From Chryseobacterium lathyri (GTDB lineage Bacteria; Bacteroidota; Bacteroidia; Flavobacteriales; Weeksellaceae): a stretch of 64,000 nt of DNA. Made by a program: the position numbers and the translations under genes. Each line of letters opens with the position of its first letter. Positions within the stretch are counted from its first letter, which is position 1. This document shows positions 1-9,400 of the stretch, in pieces. The DNA lies in contig NZ_JAUSSF010000001.1 in assembly GCF_030812195.1 (NCBI RefSeq), positions 186,001-250,000 of the forward strand. The letters run 5' to 3'. The notes beneath the pieces were generated by a model. The model was given only the letters and a program-made list of their open reading frames with translations. It was not told where the DNA came from and made no database searches.

Positions 1-2172
1 GAAAAGATCGGGCAGCTCAATCTACCGACTTCCGGAGATTTTACGACAGGGCAGGCTCAAAGTTCAGATATCGGAAAAAAAGTAGAGCAGGGATTAGTAG
101 GAGGATTATTCAATATAAAAGGAGCAGAAAAGATTAAAGCAGTTCAGAAAGTCGCTATAGAAAAAAGCCGTCTGAAAATTCCTTTGATCTTTGGAATGGA
201 TGTTATCCATGGTTACGAAACTACTTTCCCGATTCCGTTGGGCCTTGCTGCTTCCTGGGATATGAATCTTGTCCAGCAGTCTGCCAGAATAGCGGCGAAA
301 GAAGCTTCCTCTGATGGAATCAACTGGACTTTCTCTCCAATGGTAGATATTTCCCGCGAACCGAGATGGGGAAGAGTTTCCGAAGGTTCTGGTGAAGATC
401 CTTATTTAGGAAGTGAAGTTTCCAAAAATATGGTGTATGGCTATCAGGGAAAAGATCTTTCCGTCGGTAATACCATTTTAGCCTGTGTAAAGCATTTCGC
501 ACTATACGGAGCGGGAGAAGCCGGACGTGATTACAATACGGTGGACATGAGCCATGTGAGAATGTTCAACGAATATTTTCCTCCATATAAAGCAGCGGTA
601 GATGCTGGTGTAGCTTCTGTAATGGCCTCTTTTAATGAAGTGGATGGAGTTCCGGCAACCGGAAATAGATGGCTGCAAACCGATGTTCTTAGAAAAATGT
701 GGAACTTCAAAGGTTTTGTTGTGACCGATTATACCGGGATCAATGAAATGACAGAGCACGGAATGGGAGATCTTCAGCAGGTATCTGCTTTGGCCCTGAA
801 AGCAGGAATAGATATGGACATGGTAGGAGAAGGTTTTTTAACGACCCTGAAAAAATCTCTTGACGAAGGAAAGGTTACACAGGCCGAGATTGACATGGCC
901 GCAAGACGAATTCTTGAAGCAAAATATGATCTTGGACTATTCGATGATCCTTACCGTTACGGTGATGCTAAACTGGCTGCAAAAGAGGTTTATAATATGG
1001 AGAACCGTAATGTGGCAAGAAGCGCAGCAGCCCAGTCTATGGTTTTACTAAAAAATGAGAATCAGGTATTGCCACTGAAAAAATCCGGTACCGTAGCCGT
1101 GATCGGTCCGTTGGTAAATAACTCTCTGAATATGGCTGGAACATGGAGCGTTGCTACAAAACATGCAACTTCAGTTTCATTAATGCAGGGGCTTCAGGCT
1201 AATTATGGAAAAGAAGTGAAATTCCTTTCCGCAAAAGGGGCCAACATTGATTATGATGCTAAATTAGAAGATATCTACGCGGCTCACGGTAAAAAGACAG
1301 ACAGGGATAGCCGTTCCAAAGAACAATTATTAAAAGAAGCTGTTGACATCGCCAACAAAGCAGATGTTATCGTTCTGGCAATTGGAGAATCTGCGGAAAT
1401 GAGTGGGGAGTCTTCATCCAGAACGGAAATCACCATTCCTCAGTCTCAGGTTGATTTATTAAATGAACTGAAAAAGACCGGAAAGCCGATCGCAATGGTA
1501 CTTTATACAGGACGTCCTTTAGCTTTAACCAATGTAAAAGATACGCCTGACGCCATCCTGAACGCATGGTTTGCAGGCTCAGAAGCAGGAAATGCTATTT
1601 CAGATGTTTTATTCGGAAAAGTAAACCCTTCAGGAAAACTTCCGATGACCTTTCCAAGAAGCTTAGGACAAGTTCCGATCTATTATAATGCAAAAAATAC
1701 GGGCCGTCCGCTGAGTCAGGATAAAGTTGATAAATGTGTATATGAAAGATTCCGTTCCAATTATATGGATGAATGTAATACACCATTATACCCGTTCGGT
1801 TATGGTCTGAGTTATTCTAAATTCACCTATTCCGATATGTCAGTTTCAAATCCTAATCCAAAGGGAAATCAGACAATTCAGGCTTCGGTAACAATCACTA
1901 ATTCAGGAAGCTATGATGGGGCTGAAGTGGTGCAGCTATACATCAGAGATATGGTTGGAAGCATTACCAGACCGGTAAAAGAGCTCAAAGGATTCCAGAA
2001 AATTTTCCTGAAAAAAGGAGAATCTAAAAAAGTAACCTTCGATATTACACCAGAAAGTTTGAAATTCTACAATGGAGAATTGAAATTTGACTGGGAACCG
2101 GGAGAATTTGATGTCATGATCGGAACCAATTCTGATGATGTGAAACACTCAAAGATCAACTGGACCAAATAA
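1..2172 (+). CDS. bglX: GH3 beta-glucosidase, BglX-like (5' end outside window)
   Basis: Glycoside hydrolase family 3 enzyme, probably periplasmic, releasing glucose from beta-glucosides. Frame 1 is open from base 1 (EKIGQLNLP...), so the ATG at 184 is internal and the true start lies upstream of the window. The GKLP-type C-terminal GH3 domain carries IGESAEMSGESSSRTEI, which closely matches the BglX acid/base region. The nucleophile is the Asp of VVTDYTG, encoded at 727-729. A fibronectin-III-like domain closes the protein (about 1800-2170), ending FDVMIGTNSDD. Signal peptide and first barrel strands are not visible. Substrate preference cannot be read from the sequence. Family assignment is firm; the symbol rests on BglX-like motifs. 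Confidence 0.93.
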   Translation, partial: EKIGQLNLPTSGDFTTGQAQSSDIGKKVEQGLVGGLFNIKGAEKIKAVQKVAIEKSRLKIPLIFGMDVIHGYETTFPIPLGLAASWDMNLVQQSARIAAKEASSDGINWTFSPMVDISREPRWGRVSEGSGEDPYLGSEVSKNMVYGYQGKDLSVGNTILACVKHFALYGAGEAGRDYNTVDMSHVRMFNEYFPPYKAAVDAGVASVMASFNEVDGVPATGNRWLQTDVLRKMWNFKGFVVTDYTGINEMTEHGMGDLQQVSALALKAGIDMDMVGEGFLTTLKKSLDEGKVTQAEIDMAARRILEAKYDLGLFDDPYRYGDAKLAAKEVYNMENRNVARSAAAQSMVLLKNENQVLPLKKSGTVAVIGPLVNNSLNMAGTWSVATKHATSVSLMQGLQANYGKEVKFLSAKGANIDYDAKLEDIYAAHGKKTDRDSRSKEQLLKEAVDIANKADVIVLAIGESAEMSGESSSRTEITIPQSQVDLLNELKKTGKPIAMVLYTGRPLALTNVKDTPDAILNAWFAGSEAGNAISDVLFGKVNPSGKLPMTFPRSLGQVPIYYNAKNTGRPLSQDKVDKCVYERFRSNYMDECNTPLYPFGYGLSYSKFTYSDMSVSNPNPKGNQTIQASVTITNSGSYDGAEVVQLYIRDMVGSITRPVKELKGFQKIFLKKGESKKVTFDITPESLKFYNGELKFDWEPGEFDVMIGTNSDDVKHSKINWTK

Positions 2173-2258
2173 TAATGATAAAGCCATTCTTTTGAGTGGC
2201 TTCCCCCTTTTTTTGGCATGATTTTTAATGGCACAGTTATAGCTTTAATATCATAATT

Positions 2259-2645
2259 ATGAAAAAAACGATTTTACTTAGCACAATATTTATGGGTTCT
2301 TTTATATTTGCCCAGACAGTGGGTGGTGACAAGGATGCTCATGGATGTATAGGTTCAGCAGGATATACCTACTCTCAGATCAAAAAAGATTGTGTAAGGG
2401 TTTTTGAGCAGAAAATTAAATTAACAGAGGTTGCTCCTAAAGGAAGTTCAACTTCGATGGCTGCCGTAATTTTCAGTAAAGACCTGAAAAAAGCTGAAGT
2501 TTTCGTTCCTGATACAGATGGAGAAAGCCTTATCCTGACAAGAGCGGGAAAAGGTAAGATCTGGAAAAAAGATGGGTATATATTGGTTCCTTTCAAAAAA
2601 GACGGATACCAGCTTAAAAAAGACAATGTTGTGATTTATCAGTAA
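2259..2645 (+). CDS. Small secreted protein, paralogue 1 (GCxGSAGYTYS motif)
   Basis: 128 residues with a clear signal peptide (MKKTILLSTIFMGSFIFAQ), so exported to periplasm or surface. After the cleavage site comes GGDKDAHGCIGSAGYTYSQ and then KDCVRVFEQK, giving two conserved Cys. The C-terminal half is Lys-rich and ends YQLKKDNVVIYQ. The gene at 2922 is a tandem paralogue with the same layout. The HGCxxSAGYxxxxxxxxC segment resembles a motif I associate with small bacterial lipoproteins and inhibitor-like proteins; that link comes from memory and is unverified. Function unknown. It has its own terminator at 2669-2699, so it is probably monocistronic. Confidence 0.8.
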   Translation: MKKTILLSTIFMGSFIFAQTVGGDKDAHGCIGSAGYTYSQIKKDCVRVFEQKIKLTEVAPKGSSTSMAAVIFSKDLKKAEVFVPDTDGESLILTRAGKGKIWKKDGYILVPFKKDGYQLKKDNVVIYQ

Positions 2646-2668
2646 ATCCAGATTTATAAAGTATAATT

Positions 2669-2699
2669 GAGGCTGTCTGTTAAGGCAGCCTCTTTTTTT
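2669..2699 (+). terminator. Rho-independent terminator after secreted paralogue 1
   Basis: Perfect 7-bp stem GAGGCTG (2669-2675) / CAGCCTC (2686-2692), followed by a run of seven T. Confidence 0.85.
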
Positions 2700-2921
2700 A
2701 ATTGCATAAAGGGTGTAATTTTACGAAGACATATTTCTATTAGGGACCTGGAGAATTGTATAATATGATCGAAACAACTCTGGTGATATGATATCCGGGA
2801 AACACATAACTAAATAATATATTTGTAAACCTTTCAAAATGAGTGGTTTTTTGTATCTTAGATTAACTAATACCTTGTTACTATTGTTATTATATAAAAA
2901 CTTAACCATTAATATTCTAAT

Positions 2922-3335
2922 ATGAGAAAAACTATTTTATTATGCGTAATGTTCCTTGGTTTTTTAGCCTTTGCCCAACAAGAACAGCCTGTTCTAGGAG
3001 GTGATAAAGATGTTCATGGCTGTAAAGGCTCCGCAGGCTATACATATTCACAAATCAAAAATGATTGTGTGAGGGTTTTCGAACAGAAAATTAAATTAAA
3101 AGAAGTGACCTCAGATAAAAGTTACACTTCAATGACAGCTGTTATTTTTAGTAAGGATATGAAAAAAGCTGAAGTTTTCATTCCGTATGAAAATGCAAAA
3201 AGCATTATCCTTGAGAGGGAAGGAAAAAGCAAAAAGTGGAAAAGTGGAAGCTACATTAAAGAAGCTTATGTTTTAGTTCCTTTTAAGAAAAAAGGATATC
3301 AGCTTAAAAAAGATAATGTTGTGATTTATCAGTAA
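2922..3335 (+). CDS. Small secreted protein, paralogue 2
   Basis: 137 residues; signal peptide MRKTILLCVMFLGFLAFAQ, then GGDKDVHGCKGSAGYTYSQ and NDCVRVFEQKIKLKEV. It matches the 2259 gene along its whole length (same Cys pair, same YQLKKDNVVIYQ end). It adds a few residues after the signal peptide and a short insertion near residue 115 (SGSYIKEAY). A recent tandem duplication is the simplest explanation. The 276-bp gap before it is AT-rich and could hold its own promoter; a terminator follows at 3355-3384. Function unknown; exported location is the only solid inference. Confidence 0.8.
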   Translation: MRKTILLCVMFLGFLAFAQQEQPVLGGDKDVHGCKGSAGYTYSQIKNDCVRVFEQKIKLKEVTSDKSYTSMTAVIFSKDMKKAEVFIPYENAKSIILEREGKSKKWKSGSYIKEAYVLVPFKKKGYQLKKDNVVIYQ

Positions 3336-3354
3336 ATCTAATTTTTAATACACA

Positions 3355-3384
3355 AAAGCTGCTCGAAAAAGAGTGGCTTTTTTT
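3355..3384 (+). terminator. Rho-independent terminator after secreted paralogue 2
   Basis: Ten-bp stem AAAGCTGCTC (3355-3364) / GAGTGGCTTT (3371-3380) with two G-T wobbles, GAAAAA loop, T-run to 3384. Confidence 0.8.
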
Positions 3385-3560
3385 GTGAAATGTTGGTAGG
3401 TTTCGGTTTATTTTTAATTAAAAATACTCTTTGATAATTTTTAAAAGAATAAATAATAAATGTTAAATTACAATTTCAGTTAAAAAAATGTATATTGGTA
3501 TGACTAAATCATAGCGAAATCCGAAAAGCTTATAGAGTAGGAAAGTGTAAAAAATAGTAT

Positions 3561-3701
3561 ATGAAAAATCTAAAAAAACTTACAAAACAAGAATTGAAAA
3601 CAGTTCAGGGAGGTATTCCTATGTGTTTGCCGGGTTATTTCTGGTGTTCATTTGTGAGGAAATGCATTCCTGTAGGATCAGAGTGTGGACTTGCTCTATA
3701 G
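3561..3701 (+). CDS. Double-glycine leader peptide, bacteriocin-like
   Basis: A 46-residue ORF read directly from the sequence. Leader MKNLKKLTKQELKTVQGG ends in a double glycine, the recognition type of C39-peptidase transporters. The core starts IPMCLPGYFWC and has four Cys spaced C-x6-C-x5-C-x6-C. The first residues nearly match the peptide at 11304 (MKNLKKLKRQELKNVNGK). Such peptides are widespread in Chryseobacterium and usually annotated bacteriocin-like. No transporter, peptidase or maturation gene is adjacent. A strong terminator follows at 3729-3754, which supports a real short transcript. Antibacterial or signalling activity is inference only. Confidence 0.78.
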   Translation: MKNLKKLTKQELKTVQGGIPMCLPGYFWCSFVRKCIPVGSECGLAL

Positions 3702-3728
3702 CATTCGCTCCTTTTCTGTAAACAAAAG

Positions 3729-3754
3729 AAAAGCCGTTCGGAAGAACGGCTTTT
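3729..3754 (+). terminator. Terminator after leader peptide 1
   Basis: Perfect 11-bp stem AAAAGCCGTTC / GAACGGCTTTT with a GGAA tetraloop. Its A-rich 5' side and T-rich 3' side allow it to work on either strand. Confidence 0.88.
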
Positions 3755-3905
3755 GCTATTTATAAGTGATTCAAATCTGGGCATGTTACTTAAAAATGTT
3801 CTTCAGAAATAGTCTTTAATTTGCTTAAAAATGTAGGATATAATGACCAACTTTGACTAAAATTTAAAACAGCATTCACAATTTTCATCTCTCACTGAAA
3901 ATCCT

Positions 3906-3913
3906 TATTTTTG
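3906..3913 (+). promoter_or_regulatory. Putative -7 box of purB
   Basis: TATTTTTG matches the Bacteroidota TAnnTTTG -7 consensus, 25 bp before the purB ATG. No clear -33 TTG at the usual distance. Confidence 0.5.
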
Positions 3914-3937
3914 TACATCTAAAAAGTAAAAGAAAGA

Positions 3938-5365
3938 ATGAATTCCTACAAAAATCCATTGGAAGAGCGCTATTCCAGTGAAGAAATGTTGTTTAATTTC
4001 TCACACAATAACAAATTCCGTACCTGGAGAAAGCTTTGGATCGCTTTGGCTGAAATTGAAAAAGACTTAGGTCTTGATATTACAGACGGGCAGATTGCTG
4101 AGCTGAAGGCCAATGCCGAAAATATCGATTATGATAAAGCAGCTGAGTACGAAAAAAAATTCCGTCATGATGTAATGGCTCACGTTCATACTTATGGTGA
4201 TGTGGCGCCTTCTGCAAAAGGAATTATCCATTTGGGGGCTACTTCGGCTTTTGTAGGAGACAATACAGACCTTATTCAAATCCGTGATGGGCTTTTAATC
4301 TTAAAGAAAAAGCTGGTTAACGTCATGAAAAACTTAGCTGATTTCTCTATTCAGTATAAAGATCTTCCTACTTTAGGATTTACCCATTTTCAACCGGCTC
4401 AGCTGACTACAGTTGGAAAAAGAGCTACACTTTGGCTACAGAGTTTGGTTCTTGATATCGAAGAACTTGATTTCTTCCTGGAAACACTTCGTTTCAGAGG
4501 AGTAAAAGGAACTACAGGAACTGCTGCAAGTTTCTTAGAGCTTTTCAATGGAGATTATTCCAAAGTGAAGCACTTAGATAAAGAACTTTCAAAAAGATTT
4601 GGTTTCGAAAAAGTTTTTGGAGTTTCAGGTCAGACTTATGACAGAAAAATTGATGCTAAAGTAGTCGCTTTATTAGGGAATATTGCCCAGTCTGCTCATA
4701 AATTCACCAACGATTTACGTCTTCTTCAAAACCTTAAAGAAATTGAAGAGCCGTTCGAGAAAAACCAGATCGGTTCATCAGCAATGGCTTACAAACGTAA
4801 TCCAATGAGAAGTGAAAGAATCGGAGCTTTGGCAAAATATGTAATGTCACTGACGACAAGTTCTGCTATGGTAGCTTCTACACAGTGGTTTGAAAGAACA
4901 CTGGATGATTCTGCCAACAAGAGATTGACCATTCCTCAGGCATTCCTTGCTGTTGATGCCATCCTGTTAATCTGGAACAACATCATGAACGGAATCGTTG
5001 TATATCCAAACAGAATCAACAAGCATATTATGGAAGAGCTTCCTTTCATGGCTACGGAATATATCATTATGGAAGAAGTGAAGGCTGGTGGTGACCGTCA
5101 GGAAATTCACGAAGTGATCAGAGTTCACTCAATGGAAGCTTCCAAGAAGGTGAAAGAGGAAGGTAAAGAAAATGACCTTATTGAAAGAATCTTAAACGAC
5201 GATTCTTTAAAACTAGATAAATCAAAATTAAAAGAAGTTTTAGATCCTAAAAACTTTATAGGTTTTGCACCGATCCAGACAGAGGAGTTCATCAGCAATG
5301 AAGTACAGCCGATTCTGAATAAAAATAAAGACTTGATAGGATTAGAGGCTGATCTTAAAGTATAA
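3938..5365 (+). CDS. purB: Adenylosuccinate lyase
   Basis: Cytosolic fumarase-superfamily enzyme of purine synthesis. It cleaves SAICAR to AICAR plus fumarate and adenylosuccinate to AMP plus fumarate. 475 residues, normal length. The superfamily signature appears as IGSSAMAYKRNPMRSER (about residues 279-295), the flexible catalytic loop. Other conserved blocks are GATSAFVGDNTD and LGFTHFQPAQLTT. ATG 3938 follows a TATTTTTG box and gives the expected N-terminus. The terminator at 5369-5394 separates it from the WG-repeat gene; purL lies about 1 kb further on, so two purine genes are near each other but not obviously cotranscribed. Confidence 0.97.
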   Translation: MNSYKNPLEERYSSEEMLFNFSHNNKFRTWRKLWIALAEIEKDLGLDITDGQIAELKANAENIDYDKAAEYEKKFRHDVMAHVHTYGDVAPSAKGIIHLGATSAFVGDNTDLIQIRDGLLILKKKLVNVMKNLADFSIQYKDLPTLGFTHFQPAQLTTVGKRATLWLQSLVLDIEELDFFLETLRFRGVKGTTGTAASFLELFNGDYSKVKHLDKELSKRFGFEKVFGVSGQTYDRKIDAKVVALLGNIAQSAHKFTNDLRLLQNLKEIEEPFEKNQIGSSAMAYKRNPMRSERIGALAKYVMSLTTSSAMVASTQWFERTLDDSANKRLTIPQAFLAVDAILLIWNNIMNGIVVYPNRINKHIMEELPFMATEYIIMEEVKAGGDRQEIHEVIRVHSMEASKKVKEEGKENDLIERILNDDSLKLDKSKLKEVLDPKNFIGFAPIQTEEFISNEVQPILNKNKDLIGLEADLKV

Positions 5366-5368
5366 AAC

Positions 5369-5405
5369 ATATGCAGTCCTTCTGGGCTGCATATTTTATT
5401 TTATT
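5369..5405 (+). terminator. Terminator after purB
   Basis: Perfect 8-bp stem ATATGCAG (5369-5376) / CTGCATAT (5387-5394) followed by TTTATTTTATT. It overlaps the upstream candidate start of the next ORF (5371), supporting the downstream start at 5410. Confidence 0.75.
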
Positions 5406-5409
5406 CAAC

Positions 5410-6369
5410 ATGAAAAGAATTCTTTTGCTCATTTCCATGATACCCGTACTTTCTTTTTCCCAGAAGAAAGAGGTTTTAAAATATTTTATTTCAAAAGATT
5501 CTTTGGTTGGAGTTAAGAATCAGAAAGGTGACATTATTGTTCCTGCACAATTTAAAGTTTTCTCAAACCTTGAAAATGGAGAATTAGTTGAAGGGGAAAC
5601 CATTTATTTTGATGGTTTTAAAAAAGGAGAGGAAAAAGAGAAAAATGCATGGGGATACGTCTACAACAAAAAAGGGAATTTCCTTTATAGACCTTTCTTT
5701 TACGACAACGGAGCAGATTATTTTTCTGAAGGTGTAAGAAGGTTTGTCAAAAATGGAAAAGTAGGTTTTGTGGACAGAAATGGAAAAGTTGTTATTGAAC
5801 CGACTCATGATTTTGCATCGCCTTTCAGATATGGCTACACTGCTTTTTGTGACGGTTGCGACTGGGAAAAAACAGAAGATGAGCATAAAGCAATCGTTGG
5901 TGGGACCTGGGGAGTTATGAATTTCAAAGGGGAAATTGCAACGCCCATTTCAAAATCAGAAAATACAGTAGAAGTTGGAGGGAAATATTTTCCAAACCCT
6001 TTTAATTATAATGAAAAGGAGAAGACGATTCTTCAGTTTTTCAATGAACAAAATAAAAAGCTTTCACAAATATATTATGTAAATCATTACACAAAACTCT
6101 CTGATAACGAAAAGAAGTTATTTTTTGAAATTGTAGAAAGGCCAAAAGAAAACTTTCCATTCTATCAGGTAAACACGTATGATTATAGAAAAACGGAAGC
6201 GGGAATATCAGATTATAAATTTCTAGTATCAGAAGACGGTAAAAATATTTTTGCCCTTGAATTTGAAAATGAAAAAATTCCTTTTCAGAAATGGCTGAAA
6301 AATGAGACTGAACAGGCTCAGCAATTTCAAAAAGAACATCCTGATAATCCGAATAAATTAAGTAAATAA
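5410..6369 (+). CDS. Secreted WG-repeat protein
   Basis: 319 residues from ATG 5410, where a good signal peptide begins (MKRILLLISMIPVLSFSQ). The ORF can be extended to 5371, but that start sits inside the purB terminator. At least four WG-type repeats are visible: LVGVKNQKGDIIVPAQF, WGYVYNKKGNFLYRPFF, VGFVDRNGKVVIEPTHDF and WGVMNFKGEIATPI. WG repeats are about 35-residue beta units of unknown ligand in many exported bacterial proteins. The C-terminal 130 residues lack repeats and are charged. It lies between purB and purL with no evident link to purine synthesis. Confidence 0.82.
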   Translation: MKRILLLISMIPVLSFSQKKEVLKYFISKDSLVGVKNQKGDIIVPAQFKVFSNLENGELVEGETIYFDGFKKGEEKEKNAWGYVYNKKGNFLYRPFFYDNGADYFSEGVRRFVKNGKVGFVDRNGKVVIEPTHDFASPFRYGYTAFCDGCDWEKTEDEHKAIVGGTWGVMNFKGEIATPISKSENTVEVGGKYFPNPFNYNEKEKTILQFFNEQNKKLSQIYYVNHYTKLSDNEKKLFFEIVERPKENFPFYQVNTYDYRKTEAGISDYKFLVSEDGKNIFALEFENEKIPFQKWLKNETEQAQQFQKEHPDNPNKLSK

Positions 6370-6374
6370 GTCTA

Positions 6375-6409
6375 ATAATATTTAAATATCTGACATCTAA
6401 TGTCTAATA
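6375..6409 (+). repeat. Heptamer-like TCTAAnn tract around the purL start
   Basis: TCTGACA-TCTAATG-TCTAATA lies in 7-base register at 6389-6409; the purL ATG (6400-6402) is part of the second unit. The same unit style occurs before the SGNH hydrolase at 10583. Confidence 0.5.
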
Positions 6410-9400
6410 ACAAAAGAATTTTCGTAGAAAAAAGAGGAATTTTCGATGTAGAAAGTCCAAAAATTTTTGATGAAGTAAAAGCGGTTGTGCCGTCAATAAA
6501 AAATGTGAAAGTATACAATGTGTACGATATTTTCAATTTGAATGACGGTGAATTCGAAAAGGTTGTCAACAGCACTTTCGTAGATCCGGTTACTGATATT
6601 TTACATACAGAAAATCCTGCCGAAGGGATCCATTTTGCCATGGAGTTTTTGCCGGGCCAGTATGACCAGCGTGCAGATTCCGCACAGCAGTGTATCGCTT
6701 TACTGACGGAGAATGAAAAATCAAAAGTAAGGAGTGGAAAACTGATCCAGTTTGAAGGAGTTTCTGAAGCTGACCTTATAAAAATCAAAGATCTTCTGAT
6801 CAATAAAGTGGAATCTCAGGAAAAAGATCTTTCCATCTTAAATATTCCTGCAGATGAAATTCCGACAAAAGTTTTGATCCACGAAAATTTCATCAATTTT
6901 GATGATGCTGAACTTGAAAGTTTTTACAATAATCATGGTTTTGCTTTAGGATTGGATGACCTGAAATTTATTCAGGAATACTTTAAAACAGAAAAAAGAA
7001 ACCCTACTGAAACGGAACTGAAAGTTTTAGACACCTATTGGAGCGATCACTGCCGTCACACCACTTTTGAGACAGAATTGTCAGACATCCAGTTTGAAGG
7101 AGATTTCAAACATACATTGGAAACTATTTTCAATGATTATATCGAAAAAAGAAAATTCTTAGGCCGTGAGCTGAAGCCCATCTCTTTAATGGACCTGGCA
7201 ACAGTATGCGGAAGGTATTTCCATAAAACAGGTAACCTGGAGAATCTTGTTGTTTCTGATGAGATCAATGCATGTACCATCCAGATCGAAGCAGAATACG
7301 ATGGTAAAAAAGAACCATGGTACTTATTATTCAAAAATGAAACGCACAATCACCCTACGGAAATTGAACCTTTCGGAGGTGCTTCAACATGTTTGGGAGG
7401 TGCTATCAGAGATCCTTTGTCCGGAAGATCCTTTGTATTTCAGGCGATGAGATTGACTGGTGCTGCCGATGTTTTAGAACCGGTTGATAAAACTTTACCG
7501 GGAAAATTACCTCAAAAAACCATCACAAAACAAGCCGCCAACGGGTATTCATCTTATGGAAACCAGATCGGTCTTGCTACAACAATGGTTTCCGAGATCT
7601 ATGATGAAGGCTATAAAGCTAAGAGAATGGAAGTAGGTTTTGTTACCGGAGCAGTTCCTGTAGATTGGGTAAGACGTGAAAAACCTGCAAATGGTGATTC
7701 TATCATTATTTTAGGTGGTGCAACAGGACGTGACGGTGTTGGTGGGGCAAGCGGAAGCTCAAAAGAACAGGACGAAACCTCTATTCATACGATGAGCTCT
7801 GAAGTTCAGAAAGGAAATGCCGTTGAAGAACGTAAAATCCAGAGACTGTTCAGAAATCCTGTAGTGACAAAACTCATCAAAAAATCTAATGATTTCGGAG
7901 CGGGAGGTGTTTCTGTAGCGATTGGAGAGATTGCAGATTCTTTAGAAGTAAACCTTGATGTTTTACCTTTAAAATATGAAGGATTGAACGGAACTGAGCT
8001 TGCCATTTCAGAATCTCAGGAAAGAATGGCGGTTGTAGTTGACCCGAAAGATAAAGAACAGTTCATCAAATTCTGTGAGGATGAAAACATTGTAGCTGTA
8101 GAAGTTGCAAAAGTAACTGATTCAGGAAGAATGCAGATGTTCTGGAAAGGAGATAGAATTGTTGATCTTTCAAGGGAATTCTTAGATACCAACGGATGTT
8201 CCAAAACTCAGGAGGTAAAAATTACCCACCTTGAAGAAGTAAAAGAAGAAGCACAGGCTTTTACAAAAGAGAACTTCATTAAAATATTAAGTGACAAAAA
8301 TGTAGCTTCCCAAAAAGGATTGCTGGAAATGTTCGACTCTTCTGTAGGGGGAACAACAGTTGCAATGCCTCTTGGTGGTAAATATCAGCAAACCCTGATG
8401 GAAGGAAGTGCTCAGACACTGCCCATCTTAGGAGCAAAAGATGTTGAAACCGTTTCCTTTGCAAGCTGGGGATTCGATACCGGAATTTCAAAACAGAATT
8501 CACTATTGGGAGCTTCCTATGCTGTCGTAGAAAGCGTTTCTAAAATCGCTGCCATGGGTGGTGATTACAAAAATATAAGATTAAGCTTCCAGGAATATTT
8601 TGAAAAACTGGGGCAAAATCCAGAGAAATGGGGCAAACCTTTAGCTTCTCTTTTAGGAGCTTATGATGCCCAGATCAATCTTGGCCTTGCAGCAATTGGA
8701 GGAAAAGACTCTATGAGCGGTACTTACCAGGACCTGAATGTTCCGCCGACCTTAATTTCATTTGCCTGCGCAAACGGTGAAAAGAAAAATGTAATTTCCC
8801 CGGAGTTCAAACAGGCTGGAAACAAAATATATTTCTTCAACCATACTCCTCAGGAAAACGGACTTCCCAATTATGAAAGCTTAAAAGGAGTTTTCGAATT
8901 TATTTTTGAAAACATCAAAGCCGGAAAAATCGTTTCCGTAAAAACCATTAAAGAAGGAGGTGCTGCAGTAGCTTTAGCCAAAATGAGCTTTGGAAACAGG
9001 CTGGGAGCGGAGATTAGTATGGATGAAAGTGCTTTATTCACTAAAAATATCGGCAGCTTGATCATTGAATCAAAAGAAGAGCTGAGTAATGCTTCTCTTC
9101 AGCAGATCGGTGAAGTAAAAGACTCAGGTATTTTAACGATAAATGGTATGGAATCTCAGATCTTGGATCTTTTAGCAGCTTATACCGGAACATTCGAAAA
9201 CCTTTTCCCAACTAAGGAAAAAGAAAAATTGACAGTTGAAATTGATGAAAAATCAAACTCAATTCATCCAAGAAATATTATCATTAAAAAACACGGAATT
9301 GCTAAGCCAAAAGTATTTGCTCCTGTATTTCCGGGAACAAACTGCGAGTACGATACTTTGAATGCATTCCAGAAAGAAGGTGCTGTGATCAGCAGCCTGC

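Noticed and set aside
184-2172. GH3 gene starting at ATG 184
   Set aside because: The frame is open and homologous from base 1; ATG 184 is inside the catalytic barrel.
6372-6803. 143-codon minus-strand ORF over the purL start
   Set aside because: Antisense shadow of purL; Ser/Phe-rich translation typical of reverse-frame reads.
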